Shown piece by piece: positions 25,119 through 34,075 of a stretch of DNA of 64,000 nucleotides. Position numbers and translations under genes: made by a program. Source of the DNA: Olsenella timonensis (lineage in GTDB: Bacteria > Actinomycetota > Coriobacteriia > Coriobacteriales > Atopobiaceae); assembly GCF_900119915.1 (NCBI RefSeq), contig NZ_LT635455.1, positions 1,116,001 to 1,180,000 of the forward strand. Reading direction: 5' to 3'. The notes under the pieces are model-generated. The model ran no database searches. It saw nothing but the letters and a program-made list of their open reading frames with translations, and had not been told where the DNA came from. Each line of letters starts with the position of its first letter. Position 1 is the stretch's first letter.

Positions 25119-26792
25119 CTAGAACAGGCCGACGATGCGGCCGTCGGGCGTGACGTCGATCTTCTCGGCAGCGGGGACCTTGGGAAGGCCCGGCATCGTC
25201 ATGATGTCGCCGGTGAGCGCGACGATGAACCCGGCGCCGGCGGACACCTTGAGGTTGCGCACCGTGATGCGGAATCCCCGGGGAGCGCCGAGCTTGGCCT
25301 GGTCGTCGGAGAAGGAGTACTGGGTCTTGGCGACGCAGATGGGCAGGCCGCCGAAGCCCTGCTCCTCGAGCTGGCGCAGCTGCTTTGCCGCGGAGCTCGT
25401 GAAGTCGACGCCGTCGGCGTGGTAGACCTTGGTCGCGATGGCGGCGAGCTTGCCCTCGATCGTGTCGTCGAGCTCGTAGGCAAAGCGGAAGTCGCTGGGC
25501 TCGTCGCAGAGGCGCACGACCTCGTCGGCGAGCGCGCGGCCGCCCTCGCCGCCCTTGGCCCAGACCTCGGAGAGAGCGACGTTGACACCCAGCTCGTTGC
25601 ACTTGCGCTCGACCAGCGCAAGCTCGGCGGCGGTGTCCGTCGGGAAGGCGTTGATCGCGACGACCACGGGCAGTCCCCAGACGTCTCGGATGTTGGAGAC
25701 GTGCTGGAGGAGGTTGGGCATGCCCGCCTCGAGGGCTTCGAGGTTCTCGGCCCCCAGGTCGGACTTGGCGACCCCACCGTTGTACTTGAGGGCGCGAACG
25801 GTGGCAACGAGCACCACGGCGCTCGGACGGATGCCGGCGTAGCGGCACTTGATGTCCAGGAACTTCTCCGCGCCGAGGTCGGCGCCGAACCCCGCCTCGG
25901 TGACGACGTAGTCGGCGAGCTTGAGGGCCGTCGTGGTCGCCTCGACGGAGTTGCAGCCGTGCGCGATGTTGGCGAAGGGGCCGCCGTGGACGAAGGCGGG
26001 GTTGCCCTCGAGGGTCTGCACGAGATTGGGCTTGATGGCGTCCTTGAGCAGCGCGGCCATGGCGCCCTCGGCGTGGATGTCGGCCACGGTCACGGGCCGT
26101 CGGTCATAGGTGTAGGCGATGACCATGCGGGCGAGGCGCGCCTTGAGGTCCATGAGGTCGGTCGCGAGGCAGAAGACGGCCATGACCTCGGACGCGACGG
26201 TGATGTCAAAGCCATCCTGTCGCGGCGTGCCGTCCGCCACGCCGCCCAGGCCATCGACGACATTGCGCAGCTGGCGGTCGTTCATGTCCACGCAGCGCCT
26301 CCACACGACGCGGCGCGGGTCGATGCCGAGGGCGTTGCCCTGCTTGATGTGGTTGTCCAGCATCGCGGCGCAGAGGTTGTTCGCGGCGCCGATGGCATGG
26401 AAGTCTCCGGTGAAGTGCAGGTTGATGTCCTCCATGGGGACGACCTGGGCATAGCCGCCGCCCGCGGCGCCCCCCTTGATGCCGAAGACCGGGCCGAGCG
26501 AGGGCTCGCGCAGCGCGAGCATGGTGCGGCGACCGGTGAGGTTGAGCGCGTCGGCGAGGCCGATGGAGGTCGTGGTCTTGCCCTCGCCCGCGGGCGTCGG
26601 GTTGATCGCCGTCACGAGCACGAGCTTGCCCCGGAGCGGGCGGTCGGCGAGCGAGTGGATGTCGACCTTGGCCTTTGTGCGGCCGTACGGCTCGATCATG
26701 TCCTCGGTGAGGCCCGCCCGTCTCGCCACCTCAAGGATGGGCAGCATCTCCGCCTCCTGGGCGATCTGGATGTCGGACTTGAACTCGGCCAT
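25119..26792 (-). CDS. fhs: Formate-tetrahydrofolate ligase
   Basis: A 557-aa enzyme (10-formyl-THF synthetase) that activates formate with ATP onto THF. The P-loop [18 protein letters not shown] is near residue 65, with [25 protein letters not shown] and the C-terminal block [14 protein letters not shown]. It is full length. It leads a minus-strand operon fhs-fchA-folD-folE. Together these genes interconvert formate and methylene-THF and make the pterin precursor. No Wood-Ljungdahl carbonyl-branch genes are seen. Confidence 0.97.
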   Translation of the reverse strand: MAEFKSDIQIAQEAEMLPILEVARRAGLTEDMIEPYGRTKAKVDIHSLADRPLRGKLVLVTAINPTPAGEGKTTTSIGLADALNLTGRRTMLALREPSLGPVFGIKGGAAGGGYAQVVPMEDINLHFTGDFHAIGAANNLCAAMLDNHIKQGNALGIDPRRVVWRRCVDMNDRQLRNVVDGLGGVADGTPRQDGFDITVASEVMAVFCLATDLMDLKARLARMVIAYTYDRRPVTVADIHAEGAMAALLKDAIKPNLVQTLEGNPAFVHGGPFANIAHGCNSVEATTTALKLADYVVTEAGFGADLGAEKFLDIKCRYAGIRPSAVVLVATVRALKYNGGVAKSDLGAENLEALEAGMPNLLQHVSNIRDVWGLPVVVAINAFPTDTAAELALVERKCNELGVNVALSEVWAKGGEGGRALADEVVRLCDEPSDFRFAYELDDTIEGKLAAIATKVYHADGVDFTSSAAKQLRQLEEQGFGGLPICVAKTQYSFSDDQAKLGAPRGFRITVRNLKVSAGAGFIVALTGDIMTMPGLPKVPAAEKIDVTPDGRIVGLF

Positions 26793-26812
26793 GTGCGTCC
26801 CCCTCGAACGGC

Positions 26813-26831
26813 AGTAGAGACCTCTACTATA
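26813..26831 (-). promoter_or_regulatory. fhs -10 box overlapping an operator-like palindrome
   Basis: On the minus strand TATAGT (26831-26826) is a good -10 sequence. It abuts a palindrome with 7-bp perfect arms, AGTAGAG and CTCTACT, around a 2-nt centre (26813-26828). The overlap of -10 and palindrome is typical of repressor control. The regulator is unknown, and no THF riboswitch fold fits the 20-nt leader. Confidence 0.45.
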
Positions 26832-26864
26832 GCGCGCGGAGCGCGGCGCCGGGCGGGATGCCCC

Positions 26865-27890
26865 CTAGCGCGCGCGAGCCACGCTCTCGCGCTCAACGAG
26901 CTTGGGCGCGATGCGGATGGCAACCGGCTGGTAGCCCGGCGCGGAGCCGAGCAGCGCGTGCTCCACGGCCGTCCGCCCGCGGGCGAAGAGGTCAAAGCTC
27001 ACCGTGGTGAGCCGGACGTGCGGCATCATCCTGGTCAGAGAGTCATCGACGCCGACGACGCTCACGTCCTCCGGGACGCGGCGACCGGCGTCCGCGAGGG
27101 CCTCCCACACGCCGACGGCCATCTGGTCGTTGGCGGCGTAGACCGCCGTGACGTCGGGGTCGCGCGCGATCTGCCAGCCAAGCTCGTAGCCGCTGTTCGC
27201 GGTCCAGTCGCCTCGCAGCGGCTCGGTGACGCGCAGGCCCCGTGCGACGAGCTCGTCTCGCCAGCCCCGCTCGCGGAAGACCGAGTCGACGGAGTAGAGG
27301 GGCCCGCTCACGAAGCGAATCTCTCGGTGCCCGCGCGAGGTGAGGTGCTCCATGATGAGACGGGAGCACGCGTACTGGTCGGAGTCGATCGTCGTGCAGC
27401 ATGGGTGCTCGTACATGGAGAGCAGCACGGTGGAGATGCCGGGATGAGGCACGAACTGCTCGAAGTCGCTCGCCTTGATGCTCATGCTGATGACGAGGGC
27501 GTCGATGGGCAGCGCAATCATCCGCCTGGTCGCCTCGGCGAGCGAGAGCGGAACCCGGTCGTCCATCTCGAGCGTGGTGACCGCGTAGCCCATCTCGCCC
27601 GCCGCCGAGAGGATCCCCTTGATCGTTGCGAGGTTCCCGAACTGGTCGACGTTGTACAGGCACAGGCCGAGCGAGTTGTACCGTCCGCTGCGCAGGGACT
27701 TCCCGGCGAAGTTGGGCCTGAAGCCGAGCTCGCGGATGGCGTCGAGCACGCGGGCGCGCGTCCGCTCGCTCACGTTGGGATGACCGTTGACCACGCGCGA
27801 GACGGTCTGCTGGGAGACCCCGGCGGCGCGGGCGACCTCCGCCATGGAGACCGGGCGCGCCTCGGGGCAACTGGACCCCCGCCCTGCCAT
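26865..27890 (-). CDS. LacI/GalR-family transcriptional regulator
   Basis: 341 aa. The N-terminal LacI helix-turn-helix is SMAEVARAAGVSQQTVSRVVNGHPNVSERTR, with hinge helix FAGKSLRSGR. A periplasmic-binding-protein-like effector domain follows, containing VSVVGVDDS and IARDPDVTAVYAANDQMA. ATG 27890 is chosen, with GGGGGTGG upstream. The gene is divergent from galM, with a 14-bp operator-like sequence between them (27967-27980) that recurs before mglB. A role as a galactose or glucose-responsive repressor of lacI/galM/mgl is inferred. Confidence 0.92.
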   Translation of the reverse strand: MAGRGSSCPEARPVSMAEVARAAGVSQQTVSRVVNGHPNVSERTRARVLDAIRELGFRPNFAGKSLRSGRYNSLGLCLYNVDQFGNLATIKGILSAAGEMGYAVTTLEMDDRVPLSLAEATRRMIALPIDALVISMSIKASDFEQFVPHPGISTVLLSMYEHPCCTTIDSDQYACSRLIMEHLTSRGHREIRFVSGPLYSVDSVFRERGWRDELVARGLRVTEPLRGDWTANSGYELGWQIARDPDVTAVYAANDQMAVGVWEALADAGRRVPEDVSVVGVDDSLTRMMPHVRLTTVSFDLFARGRTAVEHALLGSAPGYQPVAIRIAPKLVERESVARAR

Positions 27891-27966
27891 GCATCCACCC
27901 CCGACCGCTCGCGAACAGTTTGCGGACCAACGGCGAAAAACTCGCCGCATCGGGCAACGTGCCCTA

Positions 27967-27980
27967 TGTGTACGTTAACA
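27967..27980. promoter_or_regulatory. Probable LacI-family operator in lacI-galM intergenic region
   Basis: TGTGTACGTTAACA: an imperfect 14-bp palindrome around a central CG, with outer TGT/ACA and inner AC/GT matching as in LacI-family operators. Ten consecutive bases (TACGTTAACA) recur at 33958-33967 upstream of mglB. Its location between the divergent regulator and galM fits autoregulation and joint control. Confidence 0.6.
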
Positions 27981-28067
27981 TCTTGTTGAGGTCCGACTGG
28001 GGCTCGTTCGCGTGCAGACGGTGAGCGGCGCCCTTCCGCACCGTCTGCGACAGGAGGGAGCACGGTC

Positions 28068-29147
28068 ATGGAGGTCTCGTCGTTCGGCACGGCGCCCGAG
28101 GGAGCGCAGGCGCACGTCTACGAGCTCGCGAGCGAGCATGCCCGCGTGCGCGTCTCTGACTTCGGGGCGACGCTCGTGGGGATCGACGTGCCCGACCGTG
28201 ACGGCCGCACGGCCGACGTCCTTCTCGGCTTTGCGTCGGTGGAGGGGTATGCCGGCACCAACGCCGCGTGTTACGGGGGCGTTATCGGCCCCATGGCCAA
28301 CCGCACCGACCGAGCCGAGGTCCCCATCAACGGGACGACCTACCACCTTCCCGGGAACGACGGGGCAAACGGCGAGAACAACCTCCACTCCAGCCTCGAC
28401 CACGGCCTGCACAAGCGCCTGTGGGACGCCGCGCCCGACGGCCCGGCGAACGCGCTTCGCCTCAGCTGCCGGCTCGCCGACGGCGAGCTGGGGCTGCCCG
28501 GAAACCGAACCTTCACGACGAGCTACGCGCTCTCGGAGCCCGAGGAGGGCGTCGTGGAGCTGAGAATCGACTTTGGCTGCACCACGGACGCCGAGACCTA
28601 CGTGAACATGACGAGCCACGCCTACGTGAACCTCGCGGGACACGATGCGGGCGACGTGCTCGACGAGGTCGTCTCGGTGGACGCGGACGCCTTCCTCCCC
28701 CTGCGCGAGGACTCCGTCTCCGAGGGGGAGGTCCGCGACGTCGCCGGCACGCCGTTCGACTTTCGCTCCCCCAAGGCGCTCGGCGCGGACATCGAGGCGG
28801 ACGACGAGCAGCTGGCTCGCGGGCGTGGCTACGACCACTGCATGTGCGTGCGCGGCTGGGAGCCCGGCGCTGCGCCGCGCCACGCCATGCGCTCCGTGGA
28901 CCCGGCGAGCGGCCGCGCGCTCGACGTCCTGATCACCATGCCCGGCGCGCATCTCTACACCGGCAACTGGCTCGAGGACGACGCCCCCCTCACCAAGGGC
29001 GGCGCGAGCTACCGCCCGCGCTCCGGGCTTGCCTTTGAGCCGGAGTTCTATCCCGACGCGCCGCACCACGCAGACTGGCCGCAGCCCGTCTGCGAGCCCG
29101 GTCGCCCCTACGCCCAGACGATCGTCTATCGCTTCTCGACGGTCTAG
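28068..29147 (+). CDS. galM: Aldose 1-epimerase (galactose mutarotase)
   Basis: A 359-aa enzyme interconverting alpha and beta anomers of galactose or glucose before phosphorylation. Visible landmarks are VRVSDFGATLVGIDVPDRDG, GGVIGPMANRTDRAEVPING, NNLHSS (the NHLHGG-type His), the catalytic His in NMTSHAYVNLAGH and the general-base Glu in LAFEPEFYPDAPHH. AGGAGGGAG precedes the ATG. It lies between the LacI-family regulator and the mgl transporter genes, supporting a galactose uptake and use unit. Confidence 0.94.
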   Translation: MEVSSFGTAPEGAQAHVYELASEHARVRVSDFGATLVGIDVPDRDGRTADVLLGFASVEGYAGTNAACYGGVIGPMANRTDRAEVPINGTTYHLPGNDGANGENNLHSSLDHGLHKRLWDAAPDGPANALRLSCRLADGELGLPGNRTFTTSYALSEPEEGVVELRIDFGCTTDAETYVNMTSHAYVNLAGHDAGDVLDEVVSVDADAFLPLREDSVSEGEVRDVAGTPFDFRSPKALGADIEADDEQLARGRGYDHCMCVRGWEPGAAPRHAMRSVDPASGRALDVLITMPGAHLYTGNWLEDDAPLTKGGASYRPRSGLAFEPEFYPDAPHHADWPQPVCEPGRPYAQTIVYRFSTV

Positions 29148-29180
29148 GCCGACGCGTCGCACGACGACAGCAGGCTGACG

Positions 29181-29209
29181 GGCCCCGTCCGCGCGACGGG
29201 GCCGCTTTT
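29181..29209 (+). terminator. Intrinsic terminator of galM
   Basis: Perfect 9-bp stem GGCCCCGTC (29181-29189), 5-nt loop, GACGGGGCC (29195-29203), followed by GCTTTTG. It is a clear Rho-independent terminator 34 nt past the galM stop. Confidence 0.85.
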
Positions 29210-29230
29210 GTGTGACGCTCGCCCGGGGTG

Positions 29231-29266
29231 CCATAAAGAACCCGCCCGGGGAGGGCCCGGGCGGGT
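29231..29266 (-). terminator. Intrinsic terminator of the mgl operon
   Basis: CCCGCCCGGG (29241-29250) and CCCGGGCGGG (29256-29265) form a 10-bp stem, extended by an A-T pair, with a 5-nt loop. On the minus strand it is followed by TTCTTTAT. It lies just beyond the mglC stop. Confidence 0.85.
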
Positions 29267-29291
29267 CTGGGGGACGATCAGAGCGGCCGCG

Positions 29292-30938
29292 TCACTTCTT
29301 CTGGATGTACTTCAGGCAGTCGAGGGTGACGGCGAGCAGGATGATGACGCCGGAGAAGACGAACTGGAGGTTCGTGTCGACGCCGAGGATCGTGAGCGAG
29401 TAGGTCAGCGCGGTGAAGATGAGAACGCCGATCGTGACGCCCGAGATCTTGCCGATGCCACCGGTGAAGGAGACGCCGCCGACGACGCAGGCCGCGATGG
29501 CGTCGGTCTCCCAGCCCTGGCCGTATGCCGCGGAGCCGGAGCCGGTCATGCGCAGGCACTCGAGCCAGGAGCCAAAGCCGTAGAGGACGCCGGCGAGCAT
29601 GAAGGTGCCGAGCATGACCCAGAAGACGTTGATGCCGGAGACGGCAGCGGCCTCGGGGTTGCCGCCCACCGCGTACATGTTCTTGCCGAACGTGGTCTTG
29701 TTCCAGATGAACCAGACGATGGCGATGGCGGCGATTGCCCACAGGATGATCGTCGGGAAGCCGCCGATCCTGGGGATGACCATGTTGGGAATCGAGGTCT
29801 CGATCGAGCCGAAGGAGACGCCCTTGGTGGCGTAGGTCAGAAGGCCGAAGATGATCAGCATGTTTGCCATTGTCGAGATGAACCAGTGCATCTTGAACTT
29901 GGCCGTGAAGAAGCCGGCAATCGTGGCGAAGAACACGCAGAGCACGATGCAGACGACGAGGGCGAGCACGATGCGCCCGACGACGGGGACGGAGGTGAAG
30001 TCGAACGCGACGCCGAAGACCGTGCCGGTGTTGATGCCCTGGTGCATGATGATCGTCGAGGCGGTCATGCCCATGCCCACCATACGGCCGATCGAGAGGT
30101 CGGTGCCCGTCTGGAGGATCAGGCCGGCGACGCCGAGGGCGAGGAACATGCGCGGCGAAGCCTGCTGCAGGATGTTGAGCACGTTGTTGGGCGTCAGCAG
30201 CTGGGTGTTCTTGACGATGGGCGCCGCGATGCACAGGCCGATGAAGACGGCGAGGATGGCGATGTAGAGGCCGTTGCGCAGCAGGAACTGGCGACGGTCG
30301 AACGTGTACTTGTAGTTCTCCCAGCGCTGCGCCTGGTTCTCGGCGAAGGTGAACTTCGACATGCGCAGCATGTCGATCAGGTGGTAGCGGTGGGTGAACG
30401 CCTCGTGCTCACGGTCCTTGATGAGCTGCAGCGCCTTCTCGTACTCGAGCTTAGCGTCGAAGCGGCGGTTCTTGTAGACGTAGTTCTCATCCTTGACCTC
30501 GGCGCTGTCGGAGAGCTTGGCGAGGTTGGCCTGGTGCTCCTTCTCGAGCTTGGCGAGGTGCTTGTCGTAGTTCTGCTTGGCGACGACGCGCTCGGCGGCG
30601 CAGGACTGCCTGACCGCGGCGAGGTAGTCCTTCTCGTAGTGGGCGGAGAGGTAGTCGGTCGCCTCCTTGATGAGGGCGTCTACCTGGGACTTGTTCTTGG
30701 CCTCGACGGACTTTGCCGTCGCGAGGTCCTTCTGGTAGGTCGCGATGGCGCGGTCGCGCTCGTCCCTGGTGAGGATCTTGTCGCGCTTGGCGTCGTCGAT
30801 CGAGCCCTCGAGCGCAACGACCTTGTCCGTTCCGTCGACGCGCAGGGCGTCGACCTTAGCCTGGATGGCGCCGACGCGGTCGTCGATCGGCTTGCGCAGG
30901 GCCATCTCCTCCTCGGGCGTGAGAATTGCGTTTGCCAT
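29292..30938 (-). CDS. mglC: Galactose/methyl-galactoside ABC permease with long N-terminal extension
   Basis: 548 aa versus about 336 for ordinary MglC. Residues ~225-548 are the permease: about ten hydrophobic segments with NVLNILQQASPRMFLALGVAGLI, TGTDLSIGRMVGMG, and the inner-membrane loop TFGKNMYAVGGNPEAAAVSGI. Residues ~1-215 are an added cytoplasmic, charged helical region (KVDALRVDGTDKV, YQKDLATAKSVEAKNKSQVDAL, YDKHLAKLEKEHQANLAKL) with coiled-coil character. It is last of the mglB-mglA-mglC operon, 12 nt after mglA. Transport by the permease domain is well supported; the extension's role is unknown. Confidence 0.9.
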   Translation of the reverse strand: MANAILTPEEEMALRKPIDDRVGAIQAKVDALRVDGTDKVVALEGSIDDAKRDKILTRDERDRAIATYQKDLATAKSVEAKNKSQVDALIKEATDYLSAHYEKDYLAAVRQSCAAERVVAKQNYDKHLAKLEKEHQANLAKLSDSAEVKDENYVYKNRRFDAKLEYEKALQLIKDREHEAFTHRYHLIDMLRMSKFTFAENQAQRWENYKYTFDRRQFLLRNGLYIAILAVFIGLCIAAPIVKNTQLLTPNNVLNILQQASPRMFLALGVAGLILQTGTDLSIGRMVGMGMTASTIIMHQGINTGTVFGVAFDFTSVPVVGRIVLALVVCIVLCVFFATIAGFFTAKFKMHWFISTMANMLIIFGLLTYATKGVSFGSIETSIPNMVIPRIGGFPTIILWAIAAIAIVWFIWNKTTFGKNMYAVGGNPEAAAVSGINVFWVMLGTFMLAGVLYGFGSWLECLRMTGSGSAAYGQGWETDAIAACVVGGVSFTGGIGKISGVTIGVLIFTALTYSLTILGVDTNLQFVFSGVIILLAVTLDCLKYIQKK

Positions 30939-30950
30939 AGGTTATCCCCC

Positions 30951-32459
30951 TTACAGATACTTGGCGCTGAGGCGCAGGAGCTCCTCCTGGTTCGTCTCCT
31001 TGGTGTTGACGATGCCGGAGAGCCTGCCGTTGGACATTACGCCGATGCGGTTGGTGATGCCGAGAATCTCGGGCATCTCGGAGGAGACCACGATGATGGT
31101 CTTGCCCTCCTTCGCCATCTTGATGATGAGCTCGTAGATCTCGTACTTGGCACCGACGTCGATGCCGCGGGTCGGCTCGTCCATCAGGAAGACCTGCGGG
31201 GCGCGCTCGAGCCACTTTCCGAAGATGACCTTCTGCTGGTTGCCGCCGGACAGCGACGAAATGAGGTCTTCGGGCCCCATGCACTTGGTGTGCATCGTCT
31301 TGATCTCCTCGTTGGTGGCGCTGACCATCCTCGGCTTGGAGAGGGCGATGCCGGACTTGTAGTGGCCCAGGTTTGCGATCGTGGTGTTGAACGTCAGGTC
31401 TCCCTTGAGGAACAGGCCGTTCGCCTTGCGCTCCTCCGTGATGAGGGCAAAGCCGTAGTCCATGGCCTCCTGGGCGCTGCTGAAGTTCATGAGGTGGTCG
31501 CGGAAGTAGACGCGGCCCGAGGCGCGCGTGCGAATGCCGAAGATCGTCTCCAGAAGCTCGGTGCGTCCCGCGCCGACGAGGCCGTAGAGGCCGAAGATCT
31601 CGCCCTTGCGGACGTCGAAGGTGATGTCGGAGAGGTTGGGGGCGTACTTCGTGGAGAGGTGCTGGATGGAGAGGATGGGCTCGCCGGGCGTGTTGTCCAC
31701 CGGGGGGAAGCGGTTGTCGAGGGAGCGACCGACCATGGCGGCGATAAGCTCGTTCATGTCGGTGTCCTCGATGCGCTTGGTCATGACCAGCTCGCCGTCG
31801 CGCAGGACCGAGACGTCGTCGCAGATCTCGAAGATCTCGTCCATCTTGTGGGAGATGTAGATCAGCGAGATGCCCTGCTCCTTGAGCATGCGCATCATCG
31901 CAAAGAGCTTCTCGACCTCCTGGGTCATGAGCGAGGAGGTGGGCTCGTCCAGGACGATGACCTGGGCGTTGTAGGAGATGGCCTTTGCGATCTCGCACAT
32001 CTGGCGCTGGGAGACCGACATGTTGCGCATCGGCGTGTTGAGGTTGACCGTGAGCCCGAGCTTGCGGAACAGGTCGGCCGCCTCCTTGCGCATGCGCCCC
32101 TCGTCGACCATGCCGAAGGCGTTCGTGGGGAAGCGACCGAGGAACAGGTTGTCCTTGACGTTGCGGTCCAGGCACTGGTTGAGCTCCTGGTGCACCATCG
32201 CGATGCCGTTCTCGAGAGCGTCCTTGGGCCCGGAGAAGGCGACCTCCTTGCCGTTGAGCAGGATGGTGCCCTCGTCCTTCTGGTAGGTGCCGAACAGGCA
32301 GTTCATCATCGTGGACTTGCCCGCGCCGTTCTCGCCCATGAGGCCCATGACGGTGCCGCGCCGAACGTTGAGGTCGATGTGGTTCAGGACGCGGTTGCGC
32401 CCGAACGACTTGCTCATGCCCTGGATCGACAGGATGATGTCATCTTGCTTGTCAGCCAA
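30951..32459 (-). CDS. mglA: Galactose/methyl-galactoside ABC importer ATPase
   Basis: About 502 aa with two fused nucleotide-binding domains, as in MglA/RbsA. The first has Walker A GLMGENGAGKSTMMNCLFG, signature MSVSQRQMCEIAKAI and Walker B VIVLDEPTSSL. The second has the degenerate GLYGLVGAGRTELLE, signature LSGGNQQKVIFGKWL and VFLMDEPTRGIDVG. A TTG start at 32459 is preferred because AAGGGG sits 8 nt upstream. A GTG at 32468 would lie directly on that site. It powers sugar import with MglB and MglC. Confidence 0.95.
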   Translation of the reverse strand: MADKQDDIILSIQGMSKSFGRNRVLNHIDLNVRRGTVMGLMGENGAGKSTMMNCLFGTYQKDEGTILLNGKEVAFSGPKDALENGIAMVHQELNQCLDRNVKDNLFLGRFPTNAFGMVDEGRMRKEAADLFRKLGLTVNLNTPMRNMSVSQRQMCEIAKAISYNAQVIVLDEPTSSLMTQEVEKLFAMMRMLKEQGISLIYISHKMDEIFEICDDVSVLRDGELVMTKRIEDTDMNELIAAMVGRSLDNRFPPVDNTPGEPILSIQHLSTKYAPNLSDITFDVRKGEIFGLYGLVGAGRTELLETIFGIRTRASGRVYFRDHLMNFSSAQEAMDYGFALITEERKANGLFLKGDLTFNTTIANLGHYKSGIALSKPRMVSATNEEIKTMHTKCMGPEDLISSLSGGNQQKVIFGKWLERAPQVFLMDEPTRGIDVGAKYEIYELIIKMAKEGKTIIVVSSEMPEILGITNRIGVMSNGRLSGIVNTKETNQEELLRLSAKYL

Positions 32460-32538
32460 TAGTTTCACCCCTTACGTTGTTCGTGGCGCCACTGCGCCTC
32501 CAGAGAAACACCGCTAACCCAAACCCCCGACACGCACA

Positions 32539-32568
32539 GGGAGGGAGGAGCGTGACCTCCTCCCTCCC
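32539..32568 (-). other. Intercistronic hairpin between mglB and mglA
   Basis: GGGAGGGAGGAG (32539-32550), loop cgtgac, CTCCTCCCTCCC (32557-32568): a perfect 12-bp stem without a T-tract on the minus strand. It is well placed to stabilise the 3' end of an mglB message or partly stop transcription, favouring excess binding protein over ATPase and permease. Confidence 0.65.
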
Positions 32569-32607
32569 TTGTTGCTCCGTGTTAGCGGAATGAACCCATG
32601 AGCCTGC

Positions 32608-33897
32608 CTACGCGAGAAGCGAGGTGTAGGAAGCGCCGTTGTCGGTCTTGACCATGTTGATGGCGAAGCCGTCGTACTGGTCGGGGTTACCGAGGCGGTT
32701 GGTGATGTTGGACTCGGTCTGGCCGTCGCCGCCGATGTACTCGACCGTGAGGTTGAGCAGGTCGTCGTACTTCTCGAGGAGCGGCTGATAGGTCGCGGAG
32801 AGGAAGTTGTCCGCGGCGTTGTAGATGTTCAGCCAGACGCTCTTGTTGGGGTGAGCGGACTCGTCGAGCTGGCTCTGCGCGGTGGCGTAGAGCGTGGTGG
32901 CGTCGAGGTAGTCCTCGTAGTTCTCGGCCGTGACGGCGATGTTCATCGCGTAGTAGGAGCGCTCGTCCTCGTTGTAGACGTAGTCAGCCTCGGCGATGAC
33001 GTTGCCCGCGTCGTCCTCGGTGGCGATGCCGGTGTTGATGTCGGCGCCGTCGAAGACGTTGCGGAGCAGGCGCAGGGTGAGGTAGGCCTGGACGGCGGGG
33101 TTCTGGGAGATGGTGCCCGCGTAGCCCTCGGCGATGGCCGCGACGGCGTCGGAGTTGGCGTCATAGCCGAACGTCGGGACGCCCTGCTCCTTGGACCAGG
33201 CGTTGAACATGGACATGCCCATGCCGTCGTTGTTGGAGACGACGACGTCGATCTGGTCGCCGAACGCGGAGGACCAGGACTGGATGGCGTTGCCGGCCGT
33301 GGCGGCATCCCAGGTGGCGCCGGACTGGTTCTTCATCTCCTGCGAGGCGAGCTCGCGGATGGTGTACTCCTTGCCGTCGTCGGCGGTGATGGTGGCGTCC
33401 TGGACGAGGGTGGAGGAGCCGTCGACGTTGGTGCCGATCGGGGTCGGGTCGATGTTGCCGTCGACCTCGATGCCGGTGCCGAGCGCCTTGCGGGTGCCGC
33501 GCGTACGGGCGATGGAGTCGTTGTGGCCGATGTCACCGACGGCGAGGACGTAGCCGATGACGCCGTCGCCGTTGCGGTCGAGCTCGGCGGCGTGGGCCTT
33601 GATGTGAGCGAGGACCATCTCGCCCTGGAGGTCGCCGCCCTGCGTGGCGTCAAAGCCGACGTAGTAGGTGTTCTCGTTGAAGTTCAGGGTGTCCATGTCG
33701 AGCTCGCCCGTGGTGGAGTTGGACGGCTGACGGTTGAAGAAGACGACCGGCTTGGCGGCGTTGCCGGTGGCGGCGTCGCCGCCGTCCTCGGCAGGCTGGT
33801 CGGTGCTCTCGCCACCGCAGCCGACGAGCGCAACGGTACCGGCTCCGGCGAGACCGAGGCCGCAGACCCTCACGAAGTTGCGACGAGTCAGATCCAT
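32608..33897 (-). CDS. mglB: Galactose/glucose-binding lipoprotein (MglB-like)
   Basis: 429 aa. The N-terminus MDLTRRNFVRVCGLGLAGAG has twin arginines (R5, R6) and a lipobox LVGC ending at C27, so it should be a Tat- or Sec-exported lipoprotein on the outer face of the membrane. The body is a type I periplasmic-binding-protein fold. LDRNGDGVIGYVLAV and GHNDSIARTRG closely parallel the calcium loop of the enteric galactose-binding protein, and VVSNNDGMGMSMFNAW fits the sugar site. ATG 33897 has GGGGAAAGGAAA upstream. First gene of mglBAC. Confidence 0.94.
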   Translation of the reverse strand: MDLTRRNFVRVCGLGLAGAGTVALVGCGGESTDQPAEDGGDAATGNAAKPVVFFNRQPSNSTTGELDMDTLNFNENTYYVGFDATQGGDLQGEMVLAHIKAHAAELDRNGDGVIGYVLAVGDIGHNDSIARTRGTRKALGTGIEVDGNIDPTPIGTNVDGSSTLVQDATITADDGKEYTIRELASQEMKNQSGATWDAATAGNAIQSWSSAFGDQIDVVVSNNDGMGMSMFNAWSKEQGVPTFGYDANSDAVAAIAEGYAGTISQNPAVQAYLTLRLLRNVFDGADINTGIATEDDAGNVIAEADYVYNEDERSYYAMNIAVTAENYEDYLDATTLYATAQSQLDESAHPNKSVWLNIYNAADNFLSATYQPLLEKYDDLLNLTVEYIGGDGQTESNITNRLGNPDQYDGFAINMVKTDNGASYTSLLA

Positions 33898-33953
33898 GAT
33901 AGGTTTCCTTTCCCCGTTTCCCCGGGCGCACGATATTGCGCGCCCATGTCTTG

Positions 33954-33967
33954 TGAGTACGTTAACA
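33954..33967. promoter_or_regulatory. Probable LacI-family operator upstream of mglB
   Basis: Minus strand reads TGTTAACGTACTCA, sharing TGTTAACGTA with the lacI-galM site (27967-27980). Its palindrome is less perfect. It lies 57-70 nt before the mglB start. A second inverted repeat, GGGCGC..GCGCCC (about 33924-33945), lies between it and the start. The spacer to paaK holds nothing else I can support. Confidence 0.55.
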
Positions 33968-34075
33968 CCGTGTTGCGGCGGCCCCGACAGGTGGGGCCCC
34001 ATTCATCGCCCACCGGTCGTATGGGTCACGTGAACGGCGCGAACGACAACCTCACTTTTAGGAAGAGGTTCCTAT

